From positions 1 to 64,000 of the forward strand of contig JBFMHF010000020.1 of the NCBI GenBank assembly GCA_040752975.1: a stretch of DNA of 64,000 nucleotides, in the 5' to 3' direction. This document shows, one piece after another, positions 44,016 through 52,171 of this stretch. The notes under the pieces were generated by a model. The model was not told the DNA's origin, did not search any database, and saw only the letters and a program-made list of their open reading frames with translations. Position 1 is the first letter of the stretch; every line of letters starts with the position of its first letter. Source of the DNA: JADLDB01 sp040752975. GTDB taxonomy: Bacteria; Myxococcota; Myxococcia; Myxococcales; Myxococcaceae. The position numbers and the translations under genes were made by a program.

Positions 44016-46742
44016 ATGCTGCTCGCCGCACTCGTCGCCGTGTCGCTCTCGGCCCCCCCGGCCGCCGCCAAGGCTCCGCCCAGGCCCTTCACCCAGGTCT
44101 CTTCCCTCGAGGGGATGACGGAGTACGCCCTGCCCAACGGGCTCAAGGTGCTGTTCGTGCCCGATCCCTCCAAGCCCTCGGTGACGGTCAACCTCACCGT
44201 CTTCGTGGGTAGCCGGCACGAGAACTACGGCGAGAAGGGCATGGCCCACCTCTTCGAGCACATGCTCTTCAAGCGCACGAAGAAGTTCGCTTCCATCAAG
44301 GACGAGCTGACGAAGCTGGGCGGCTGGGCCAACGGCACCACCTGGTACGACCGCACCAACTACTTCGAGTCCTTCCCCGCCGACGACGCGAAGGTGCAGC
44401 GGGCCATCGAGCTGGAGGCCGAGCGGCTGCGCAACGCGATCGTCTCGCGCGACGAGCTGGCCACCGAGATGACGGTGGTGCGCAACGAGCTGGAGGCGGG
44501 AGAGAACCAGCCCGTGCGGGTGCTCGAGCAGCGCCTGGTGTCCGCCGCCTTCGAGTGGCACAACTACGGCGACGACACCATCGGGCCGCGCAGCGACATC
44601 GAGAACGTGCCCAACGAGAAGCTGCTCGCCTGGTACGAGACGTACTACCAGCCGGACAACGCGATGTTGATCGTCGCCGGCCGGTTCGACGAAGCGAAGA
44701 CCTTCAAGGCCATCGCGGACACCTTCGGGAAGCTCCAGAAGCCGAAGCGGGTGCTGCCGAAGACGTACACCGTGGAGCCCACGCAGGACGGCGAGAAGTC
44801 TGTGGTGGTGCGGCGGGTGGGCGGCGCCCCGGTGCTGATGGTGGGGTACCACGTGCCCGCGGGGACCGATCCGGACTTCGCGTCCATCGACATCCTCGAC
44901 CGCGCGCTCGGCGCCTCCCCGTCTGGCCGCCTCTACAAGGCGCTGGTGGAGACCAAGAAGGCCGCCAAGGTGCGCTGCCAGAACTTCCAGGTGAAGGAGC
45001 CCGGCTACCTCATCTGCATCGCCGAGCTCGGCCCGAAGGACCCGGTGGGCCCCGCGCGTGACGCGCTGGTCGCGACGATGGAGGGCCTCGCCAGGCAGCC
45101 GCTCACGAAGGAGGAGGTCGAGCGCGCCAAGGTGGCGCTGGCGAAGGACATCGAAACGGTCCTCTCCACCAGCGATCGCGTCGGCATCATGCTCAGCGAG
45201 TTCGCCGCCATGGGTGACTGGCGCATGCTCTTCCTGCACCGCGATCGCATCGCCGAGGCGACGGTGGAAGACGTGATGCGGGTGTACGGCAAGTACTTCA
45301 AGCCGTCGAACCGCACCCTGGCCGAGTACGTGCCCACCGAGAAGCCGGATCGCGCCGAGATCCCCGCGCTGGTGGACCTCGGCCCCGTGCTCAAGGACTA
45401 CAAGGGCAAGGCGGCGATGGCCGAAGGCGAGGCCTTCGAGGCCAGCCCGAAGAACATCGACGCGCGCACCACCCGCACCGCGTTGTCCAACGGGATGAAG
45501 CTGGCGCTCTTGCCCAAGAAGACGCGCGGCGAGACGGTGAACGTCGCCATCGACCTGAACTGGGGAGACGAGAAGTCGCTGGCCAACCTGCGGGCGCCGG
45601 GCGAGTTCGCCGCCAGGATGTTGCTGCGCGGGACGAAGAAGAAGTCGCGCCAGGAGGTGAAGGACACCCTGGACAAGCTGAAGGCCCAGGTGAACGTGCG
45701 GCCCGGCCCGCAGAGCGTCACCGTCGGCATCGAGGTGCATCGCCCCGAGCTCGCCGCAACGCTCGAGCTCATCGCCGAGTGCCTGAAGGAGCCCGCCTTC
45801 GACGCCACCGAGTTCGAGAACCTGCGCCGCGAAGTGCTGGCCGACGCGGAGAAGAAGAAGGACGACCCGATGGCCATCGGGCAGCTCGGCCTCCAGCGCA
45901 TGATGTCGCCCTTCCAGAAGGGCCACCCGCTGTACGTGCCCAGCTGGCCGGAGATCATCGCCGACGCGCAGGCGGTGAAGCCCGAGCAGGCGAAGGACTA
46001 CCACGCGCGCTTCTACGGGGCGCAGGCCGGCTACGCGGCGGTGGTGGGTGACTTCGACGACAAGGCCGTCACCGCCCAGCTCGAGAAGCTGTTCGGCGGG
46101 TGGAAGGCCCCCACTGCCTACACCTACATCTCGGCGCCGTACTCTCCGGTGGAGCCGAAGGTGTCGAGCATCGAGACCCCGGACAAGGCCATGGCCTTCT
46201 TCGGTGCGGGCGTGGTGTTCCAGATGAAGGACGACCACCCCGACTATCCGGCGATGGTGATGGCCGACTACCTGCTGGGGGGTGGCTTCCTGGCGGGGCG
46301 GGTGCCGCAGCGGCTGCGCGAGAAGGAAGGCCTGTCCTACGGCGCCGGCACCTTCATGCGGGTCTCTGGACGCGACGACCGCGCAGCGCTCATGGGCTAC
46401 GCCATCTACGCGCCACAGAACGTGGAGAAGGTGGAGAAGGGCTTCTTCGAGGAAGTGGACAAGGCCGTCACCTCGGGCTTCACCGAGAAGGAGCTGGCGC
46501 TGGCCAGGGAAGGGCTCCTCAAGGAGCGCGAGCAGAGCCGCAGCGAAGACGGGATGCTGGCGATGGATCTCATCGACCAGCTCGACCTCGGCCGCACCAT
46601 GGCCTTCGAGGGCCAGGTGGACGAGAAGCTGAAGGCCCTCAAGGTGACCGACGTCGGCGCCACGCTGAAGAAGTACGTCGACGCGAAGAAGCTGGCCGCG
46701 CTCAAGGTGGGCGACTTCAAGAAGGTCGCGGCTCCGAAGTAG
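44016..46742 (+). CDS. M16 zinc metallopeptidase with two peptidase modules
   Basis: 908 residues. Signal peptide (LLAALVAVSLSAPPAAA). The first module has the inverted zinc motif HLFEH with the third ligand in TVVRNELE; the second module (from about 490) lacks the motif and is the structural partner, as usual for long M16 proteins. SYGAGTFMRVSG near the end is the conserved R/Y region. Periplasmic or surface protease; miaE follows four bases later. Confidence 0.92.
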   Translation: MLLAALVAVSLSAPPAAAKAPPRPFTQVSSLEGMTEYALPNGLKVLFVPDPSKPSVTVNLTVFVGSRHENYGEKGMAHLFEHMLFKRTKKFASIKDELTKLGGWANGTTWYDRTNYFESFPADDAKVQRAIELEAERLRNAIVSRDELATEMTVVRNELEAGENQPVRVLEQRLVSAAFEWHNYGDDTIGPRSDIENVPNEKLLAWYETYYQPDNAMLIVAGRFDEAKTFKAIADTFGKLQKPKRVLPKTYTVEPTQDGEKSVVVRRVGGAPVLMVGYHVPAGTDPDFASIDILDRALGASPSGRLYKALVETKKAAKVRCQNFQVKEPGYLICIAELGPKDPVGPARDALVATMEGLARQPLTKEEVERAKVALAKDIETVLSTSDRVGIMLSEFAAMGDWRMLFLHRDRIAEATVEDVMRVYGKYFKPSNRTLAEYVPTEKPDRAEIPALVDLGPVLKDYKGKAAMAEGEAFEASPKNIDARTTRTALSNGMKLALLPKKTRGETVNVAIDLNWGDEKSLANLRAPGEFAARMLLRGTKKKSRQEVKDTLDKLKAQVNVRPGPQSVTVGIEVHRPELAATLELIAECLKEPAFDATEFENLRREVLADAEKKKDDPMAIGQLGLQRMMSPFQKGHPLYVPSWPEIIADAQAVKPEQAKDYHARFYGAQAGYAAVVGDFDDKAVTAQLEKLFGGWKAPTAYTYISAPYSPVEPKVSSIETPDKAMAFFGAGVVFQMKDDHPDYPAMVMADYLLGGGFLAGRVPQRLREKEGLSYGAGTFMRVSGRDDRAALMGYAIYAPQNVEKVEKGFFEEVDKAVTSGFTEKELALAREGLLKEREQSRSEDGMLAMDLIDQLDLGRTMAFEGQVDEKLKALKVTDVGATLKKYVDAKKLAALKVGDFKKVAAPK

Positions 46743-46746
46743 GGAC

Positions 46747-47316
46747 GTGAAGCTGAAGGTGGCGACAGACGGCGCGTGGCTCCCCCACGCGCTGGCCCAC
46801 TTCGACGAGGTCCTCGTCGACCACGCGCACTGCGAGAAGAAGGCCGCGGCCAACGCGCTGTCGCTGCTGCAGGCCTACCCCGAGGTGCCCGGGCTGCCGG
46901 CGCAGATGGCGAGGCTGGCGCGGGAAGAGTCGGCCCACCTGGCGCGGGTCCTCCAGCTGATGGAAGAGCGGGGCCTCACCCTGGGGCGCGACGGAGGCGA
47001 CCCGTATGCGCAGGGGCTGCAGAGGCTGCTCCGGCACGGCGCGAAGGAACGGCAGCTCGATCGCTTCCTCGTGGCCGGCCTCATCGAGGCGCGCAGCCAC
47101 GAGCGGCTGGAGCTGCTGGCCTCAGGCCTGGAGGACCGGGCGCTCTCGCGCTTCTACGCCGAGCTGGCACAGAGCGAGGACGGCCACACGAAGCTGTTCG
47201 AGCGCCTGGCGCGCGAGGTGGCGGACGAGGCGACGGTGGCGGCGCGGCTGGACTGGCTCCTGGAAAAGGAGGCGGAGCTGGTGAAGGCGCTTCCCCTGCG
47301 CGCCGCCGTGCACTGA
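46747..47316 (+). CDS. miaE: tRNA-(ms2io6A)-hydroxylase
   Basis: 189 residues from a GTG. Diiron ferritin-like fold with carboxylate and His ligands in DHAHCEKKAA, REESAHLARVL, EARSHERLELL and SEDGHTKLFERLA. MiaE hydroxylates the isopentenyl group of ms2i6A37 in tRNAs that read U-starting codons. It directly follows the M16 gene on the same strand, probably cotranscribed. Confidence 0.88.
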   Translation: MKLKVATDGAWLPHALAHFDEVLVDHAHCEKKAAANALSLLQAYPEVPGLPAQMARLAREESAHLARVLQLMEERGLTLGRDGGDPYAQGLQRLLRHGAKERQLDRFLVAGLIEARSHERLELLASGLEDRALSRFYAELAQSEDGHTKLFERLAREVADEATVAARLDWLLEKEAELVKALPLRAAVH

Positions 47317-47411
47317 CAGCGGAGTCCGGAGGCCGAGGAGCGGTGCCAGTCACGCCACGCCTGGCCCGGCACCTCTCTGCGCATCGGGAGGCGGCGTTGT
47401 GGAGGGGGCCT

Positions 47412-47642
47412 TCAGGGCGCCGGCTGCTGGTTCATCGACTTCAGCATGAACTCGTGTTGGCGCCGCATGGCGTCGTCTTGCGACGGGGGCGCGGCCTTCG
47501 CTGCTTCGGACCAGGCCTTCTCTGCGGTCTCGGCGGCTGGCGCCACGGGGGCAGGCGCCTGAGGTGCATTCTCCGCGGTCGTCCGTTGGCAGGCAGCGGC
47601 GAGGAGCGCGGTGGTCAGGACGACGACGAGGCGCGCAGGCAT
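47412..47642 (-). CDS. small lipoprotein
   Basis: 76 residues. MPARLVVVLTTALLAAACQ is a lipoprotein signal with Cys at about 18. The rest is Ala/Pro-rich with a helical end (DDAMRRQHEFMLKSMNQ). No family recognised. It faces miaE tail-to-tail. Confidence 0.65.
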   Translation of the reverse strand: MPARLVVVLTTALLAAACQRTTAENAPQAPAPVAPAAETAEKAWSEAAKAAPPSQDDAMRRQHEFMLKSMNQQPAP

Positions 47643-47797
47643 GGCGTCTGTCTCCGGGTGGTGACGAGCGTGAGAGGCCGGCGGCGGGGTACAGGGTTCT
47701 TCGCGCGAGGCAATCAACCGAGGTTGGCCGCGGAGCGTCCGTCGCTCCCGAGCGGCTTCGCCGCCAACCGCTCGTCCCGGTGGGCCGCGAGGGCCGC

Positions 47798-48460
47798 TCA
47801 GCGCGGGCCGAAGAGGTCGGTCAGCTGCCCGTACTTCGCCCGGTAATCCTCGAAGGACTTCTGAATGGTCGCCAGCGCCTCTTCGCGGTCATAGACCTCG
47901 GCGATCTCCACCTGGGCCACGGGCGCGCCGGGCATGTTCTTGTAGGTGAGGAAGTAGTGCCGCAGGCGGTCGATGAGGGGCTCGGGCACGTCCGTGATGG
48001 AGTTCCAATTTCCGTAGACGCTGTCGCCCTTGAGGACGGCGATGATCTTGTCGTCGGCCTGGTTGCCGTCGATCATCCGAAGCCCGCCGATGGGCCGCGC
48101 CTCGACGATGATGGCGCCGTGGGTGATGGGCTTCTCCGTCAGCACGCACACGTCGATGGGGTCGCCGTCGCCGACGATGCCCGCTCGCCCGACCCGCTGG
48201 CTGCAGCGCTCACCCACGCGCGCGTCACAGAAGGTGCGGGGGATGAAGCCGTAGAGGCTGGGCGGCTGGTTGGAGTACCGCTGCGGCCGGTCGAGCCGGA
48301 GGATGCCCGTCGACTTGTCCACCTCGTATTTCACCGCGTCGGTGGGCACCATCTCGATGTAGCAGGAGCAGCACTCGGGGGCCTTCTCGCCCGGAGTGAC
48401 GCCGTGCCAGGGGTGCGCCTGGAAGAAGAGGCCCAGCGCCTGCGTGAGGGTCGGAGTCAT
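47798..48460 (-). CDS. ppa: inorganic pyrophosphatase, family I
   Basis: 220 residues. Signature DGDPIDVCVLTE with the metal-binding Asp residues, KYEVDKSTG, YGFIPRTFCD and GGLRMIDGNQADDKIIAV. It hydrolyses pyrophosphate in the cytoplasm. It is slightly longer than the common 170-180 residues, with an N-terminal extension carrying Cys residues (ECCSCYIE). The start overlaps the stop of a possible small ORF upstream (ATGA). Confidence 0.95.
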   Translation of the reverse strand: MTPTLTQALGLFFQAHPWHGVTPGEKAPECCSCYIEMVPTDAVKYEVDKSTGILRLDRPQRYSNQPPSLYGFIPRTFCDARVGERCSQRVGRAGIVGDGDPIDVCVLTEKPITHGAIIVEARPIGGLRMIDGNQADDKIIAVLKGDSVYGNWNSITDVPEPLIDRLRHYFLTYKNMPGAPVAQVEIAEVYDREEALATIQKSFEDYRAKYGQLTDLFGPR

Positions 48461-48666
48461 GCGCTCCCTCTACACCAGCGCCGGGTCCCCTGCCTCCTTG
48501 CAGGGACCAGCAGGTCCTCGACCTTCGCCATCAACGCAGGCGGGACGGTGACGCCGAACGGCCCAGGCTGCGGGAACAGCTTTGTGGGGCAACGCGCCTG
48601 CGCCGCGACCCTGACGACGGCCTCACGCGGAAACCTCTCCGCCTTGCGGTTTTCGGAAGCCCCCAC
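48457..48666 (-). CDS. possible small ORF upstream of ppa
   Basis: About 69 codons from a GTG preceded by an AGGAGG that is rather close. The stop forms ATGA with the ppa start, as in true operon junctions here. Third positions are G/C-rich in the first two thirds and less so at the end. PTKLFPQPGPFGVTVPPALM and KVEDLLVP look protein-like but match nothing I know. Otherwise this 246-bp gap is empty. Confidence 0.3.
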   Translation of the reverse strand: MGASENRKAERFPREAVVRVAAQARCPTKLFPQPGPFGVTVPPALMAKVEDLLVPARRQGTRRWCRGSA

Positions 48667-48706
48667 CTCCCTCCTGGCGGGCGGCTCGGATAGAAAACCC
48701 AGCCCT

Positions 48707-49927
48707 ATGCGCGTCGCGCTCCTCGTTCCCCTCGTCCTCCTCGCCGCTTGCGGCTCCCAGGTGCAGCCGGCTCCCGACACGGATCCGACCTGGTTCAAGG
48801 ACGTCCAGCCGGTCATCACCTCGCGGTGCGCAGGCTGTCATCGCGCGGGCGGCATCGCCCCCTTCTCCCTCACCACCTATGAGGAGGTGAAGGCGCAGGG
48901 CGCCGCGGTGGTGGACTCGGTGAAGAGCCACCGCATGCCGCCGTGGCAGCCGTCGGACTCGTGCGAGCCCCTGCGCAACTCCCGCCGCATGGCGCAGGCC
49001 GAGGTGGACACGCTGGAGAAGTGGGTCGCCGCCGGGGCGAAGCAGGGCGACGTGGCCGACGAGCAGGCGCTGTCCCAGCCGGGCGTGCTGCCGTGGGTGG
49101 ACCAGACGCTGGCGATGGACGAGCCGTACACGCCGACGCGCGCCCGCGGGCCCGACGACTACCACTGCTTCATCCTCGACCCGAAGCTGGGCGGCCCGCA
49201 GGACGTAATCGGCTTTCAGGTGGTGCCCGGCGTGACGCGCGAGGTGCACCACGTGCTGTTCTATTCCATCCCCCAGGCGGACGCGGCCGCGCTGGAAGAC
49301 GGCTCTCCCGACTACGGCTGGGAGTGCTTCGGCGGCCCCGGCACCGACGCGCCCAAGCTGATCGGCGGCTGGGTCCCCGGCACCGACGTGGTGCGCTTCC
49401 CCGGGCAGACGGGGCTGCGCATGTTCTCGGGCGACGTGCTGGTGATGCAGATCCACTACAACCTGTCGGCCACCGAGGCGGCGCCCGATCAGACGACGGT
49501 GAAGCTGCAGTACGCGAAGAACCCGGTGCCGTACTCGGCGCAGATGCTGCCGCTCGTCGACCACAGCTTCCGCATCCCGCCGCTGGCGAAGGACTTCAAG
49601 ACCAGCGTGGACATCGAGCTGCCGGTGGACGCGCAGCTGTGGGGCGTGGTGCCGCACATGCACACCAAGGGCAAGTCCATCAAGGTGGAGCTGCTCCCCA
49701 GGGCCGGCGAGGCGGGCGACAAGTGCCTCGTCGACGTGCCGCACTGGGACTTCCACTGGCAGGAGTTCTATTTCTTCCAGTCGCGCACCGGCCTGCCGAT
49801 GAAGGCCGGCCAGACGCTGCGGCTGTCCTGTGCGTGGGACAACCCCACCGACAAGACGGTGCGCTGGGGCGAGGGCACCGACGACGAGATGTGCCTGGCC
49901 TTCATCTACGCCACCGGCGCGCTGTGA
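48707..49927 (+). CDS. copper type II monooxygenase-like lipoprotein with cytochrome c motif
   Basis: 406 residues. Lipobox LLAAC; a cytochrome-type CAGCH at about 41-45 with a downstream Met-containing segment. The rest resembles the peptidylglycine/dopamine monooxygenase fold. Candidate copper ligands are HH in VHHVLFY, His in QIHYN, the pair in PHMHTKG and Met in DDEMCLAF, in the family order. Probably a periplasmic or surface oxidoreductase; substrate unknown. Confidence 0.8.
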   Translation: MRVALLVPLVLLAACGSQVQPAPDTDPTWFKDVQPVITSRCAGCHRAGGIAPFSLTTYEEVKAQGAAVVDSVKSHRMPPWQPSDSCEPLRNSRRMAQAEVDTLEKWVAAGAKQGDVADEQALSQPGVLPWVDQTLAMDEPYTPTRARGPDDYHCFILDPKLGGPQDVIGFQVVPGVTREVHHVLFYSIPQADAAALEDGSPDYGWECFGGPGTDAPKLIGGWVPGTDVVRFPGQTGLRMFSGDVLVMQIHYNLSATEAAPDQTTVKLQYAKNPVPYSAQMLPLVDHSFRIPPLAKDFKTSVDIELPVDAQLWGVVPHMHTKGKSIKVELLPRAGEAGDKCLVDVPHWDFHWQEFYFFQSRTGLPMKAGQTLRLSCAWDNPTDKTVRWGEGTDDEMCLAFIYATGAL

Positions 49928-49936
49928 CGAGCGACC

Positions 49937-50773
49937 CTACGGCGCCCACACCAGCCGCTGCGCCCGCCCCGTGAGGTAGCCCACCTTCTTGGCGATGCGC
50001 CCGAAGGACGGGTTCGAGTCGTCCACCCGCACGGTGAGGCGCGGCAGGGACGACAACAGGAAGCGGCTGATCTGCCCCAGGCAGTGCACCGCGTGGCCCT
50101 TCCCGCGCTCCTCGGGGGCCGTGTACAGCCCTTCCAGCTCGGCGCCGAACTGGCTGCGGCTGCCCACGTCCAGCTTGAAGACCAGCTTGCCCTTCTCTTC
50201 CAGCACGTAGGTGCGGCCCGCGCGCACCCGCTGGCGCACCCGCACGGGGAAGCCTTCCGCGTCCTCGGCGAGGGGATCGCGCTCGTACAGCTCCTTCACG
50301 CACGCCGCCGCCATTGGCACCAGCTGCGGCAGATCCGCCTCGGCCGCCACCCGCAAGAGCGGGTTGGTGAAGGGGCCCAGGTCGTCCGCCGACACGTAGT
50401 AGAGCTTCTGCACGCGCGACACCTTCGGCGTCACCTGGAAGGCCGTACACAGCGCGTCCACCAGCGGCTTCTCGCCCAGGCAGCTCTTCATCGACACTTT
50501 GCCGGCGAGCGCGCGGGCGATCTCCTGGAGGTGTGGCGTGGGGCTCGCGGAGGGCACCACCAGCCCGCCGGAGCCGCCGACGAAGAGGACGGCGGTCAGC
50601 TCTCCGTCGGCGAAGCGGCCGTGGAAGGCGAAGGGCGCGCGCTTGGGGCCGCACACCACGCCGAACTCCTCCATCAAACCAAGCAGATACAGGTTGTGGG
50701 GCGTGTCACGCGTCAGCAGCGCCTTCAGGGCGGCGAGGTGCGTGGGGCCCAGCGGCTCGACGGTGACGGCCAT
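49937..50773 (-). CDS. GNAT-family N-acetyltransferase
   Basis: 278 residues. Two-part protein: an N-terminal region (PHNLYLLGLMEEFG) and a C-terminal acetyltransferase domain with the acetyl-CoA loop in LYTAPEERGKGHAVHCL and VDDSNPSFGRIAKKVGY. This resembles the DUF4081-containing GNATs. Acceptor unknown. Convergent with the copper protein gene, nine bases apart. Confidence 0.82.
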   Translation of the reverse strand: MAVTVEPLGPTHLAALKALLTRDTPHNLYLLGLMEEFGVVCGPKRAPFAFHGRFADGELTAVLFVGGSGGLVVPSASPTPHLQEIARALAGKVSMKSCLGEKPLVDALCTAFQVTPKVSRVQKLYYVSADDLGPFTNPLLRVAAEADLPQLVPMAAACVKELYERDPLAEDAEGFPVRVRQRVRAGRTYVLEEKGKLVFKLDVGSRSQFGAELEGLYTAPEERGKGHAVHCLGQISRFLLSSLPRLTVRVDDSNPSFGRIAKKVGYLTGRAQRLVWAP

Positions 50774-50897
50774 GACGGGGAGAGGACTGTACGCGAACCA
50801 TGGCGCCGGTCGAGGCGCACGTCACGCCTCCGGGACCCTTCGACGCGCGCTGCGAGCCGGCGGCCGCGCTGGCGGCCCGGGCGGCGGATTCCCGGCG

Positions 50898-51293
50898 TCA
50901 GGCCGCGCCGAGCGCTTCGGCGAACTCGGGCCGCGCGGGAGCCACGGTGGCCCGCAGCCGCCGGAGCTCGGCGCGATGCTCGGCGTACTCGAGCGCAAGG
51001 GCCGCGTCTTCCGGCGAGAGGCGGGGGTCCAGCCACCCGTCGGCCAGCTCGGGGGGCGCCTTCGTGCCCACGGCGACGACGGCCGGGCGCACGGAGGCCG
51101 GCAGGGTGAGAAGGAAGCGGCGATGCCAGGCGCGCTCAGGGCGCATCAGCACCAGGCGCGGGTGAGCCGATGCCATGAGCGCCGCCGCCTGCAGGACGCC
51201 ACCAGCGTGATGGAAGACGACGCCAGGCACCGAGAGCACGGGCGGCACGGTTGCGTCGTCGAGGACCAGAACACTCGAAGAACGTAGAGCCAT
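50898..51293 (-). CDS. degenerate receiver-like protein
   Basis: 131 residues from the ATG at MALRSSS. SVLVLDDATVPPVLSVPG, HHAGGVLQAAALMASAHPRLVLMRP and AVVAVGTKAPPELADGWLDPRLSPEDA follow a receiver fold, but the expected phospho-Asp (usually DLVLLD) reads RLVLMR. It is therefore at most a pseudo-receiver. Divergent from hsp20, with a shared 192-bp control region. Confidence 0.5.
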   Translation of the reverse strand: MALRSSSVLVLDDATVPPVLSVPGVVFHHAGGVLQAAALMASAHPRLVLMRPERAWHRRFLLTLPASVRPAVVAVGTKAPPELADGWLDPRLSPEDAALALEYAEHRAELRRLRATVAPARPEFAEALGAA

Positions 51294-51310
51294 GGGAGTC
51301 GTTGTCAGGG
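51293..51310. repeat. 18-bp direct repeat, copy 1 (copy 2 at 52100-52117)
   Basis: TGGGAGTCGTTGTCAGGG here and TGGGAGTCGTTGACAGGG at 52100-52117 differ at one base and flank hsp20 on both sides. This may be a regulatory site or a trace of a past duplication or insertion. Confidence 0.5.
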
Positions 51311-51405
51311 CTGTCAAAGGCCTCAGGTAAGGCAGCTCCATCAACCCTCAACCCGCCGCTCCGCTTCCCGCGCCAGCCTTGACGCGCCGCGACGAGGCCA
51401 CCGCC

Positions 51406-51434
51406 TTGACAGTCGGCGGAGCCGACACAACTTC
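51406..51434 (+). promoter_or_regulatory. candidate hsp20 promoter
   Basis: TTGACA at 51406-51411 matches the housekeeping -35 box; a weaker ACAACT/AACTTC lies 16-17 bp further as a possible -10. A ribosome-binding site (AAGGAG, about 51474) and the hsp20 ATG follow. Confidence 0.4.
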
Positions 51435-51485
51435 CCGCGCGACGGACACCCGTCACCCAACTCACAAGACAGAAAGGAGACTCGT

Positions 51486-51980
51486 ATGTCGTTGCTTCGC
51501 CGTACCCAATCCGAGGCCCCTTCTGCCCTCGCGCGGCAGTCGTGGGACCCGTTCGAGATGATGAACCAGATGCTGAGGTGGGATCCGTTCGCCGAGCTGA
51601 CCCGGCCCGTCTGGGGTGCCAGCTCCTTCTCCCCCGCCTTCGAGGTGAAGGAGACGAAGGACGCCTTCCACTTCAAGGCCGATCTCCCCGGCCTGGAAGA
51701 GAAGGACCTCGACGTGTCGCTGAGCGCCAACCGGCTCACCGTCTCGGGCCAGCGGCAGCAGGAGCGCACGGAGGAAGGCGACTCCTGGTACACCACCGAG
51801 CGCAGCTACGGCAGCTTCACCCGCACCTTCACCCTGCCCGATGGCGCTGACGTCGATCACGCCGAGGCCGAGCTGAAGCAGGGGGTGCTGTCCATCGTCG
51901 TGCCCAAGAAGCCGGAAGTGAAACCCCGCAGGCTGTCCCTCAAGGGCTTGCTGGGCAAGGGCGACAAGCCCAACGCCTGA
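51486..51980 (+). CDS. small heat-shock protein Hsp20
   Basis: 164 residues. Alpha-crystallin domain about 50-145 (FEVKETKDAFHFKADLPGL, VSGQRQQERTEEGDSWYTTERSYGSFTRTFTLPDG, LKQGVLSIVVPK). ATP-independent holdase for unfolding proteins. Strong AAGGAG ribosome-binding site and a downstream intrinsic terminator make it a single-gene unit. Confidence 0.95.
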   Translation: MSLLRRTQSEAPSALARQSWDPFEMMNQMLRWDPFAELTRPVWGASSFSPAFEVKETKDAFHFKADLPGLEEKDLDVSLSANRLTVSGQRQQERTEEGDSWYTTERSYGSFTRTFTLPDGADVDHAEAELKQGVLSIVVPKKPEVKPRRLSLKGLLGKGDKPNA

Positions 51981-52000
51981 CACGCTCAGGCCAGGGGCGA

Positions 52001-52034
52001 GGGGCGAGGCTCAAAGCCTCCCCCTCTCCTCTTT
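52001..52034 (+). terminator. intrinsic terminator after hsp20
   Basis: GGGGCGAGGC-TCAAA-GCCTCCCCC forms a stem of about 9 bp with one bulge, followed by TCTCCTCTTTC. It starts 21 bp after the hsp20 stop. Confidence 0.7.
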
Positions 52035-52171
52035 CGGGCGCACGCGCGGTGGCCTCAAACCCCGACTTTCGCCGCCGTGCGGGTCAGCAGTCGAAACCGT
52101 GGGAGTCGTTGACAGGGAAAGTGCTGCCGTCGCCGCGACTGCGCGGTCTTGGCCTCGGGGCCGTACCCGCG

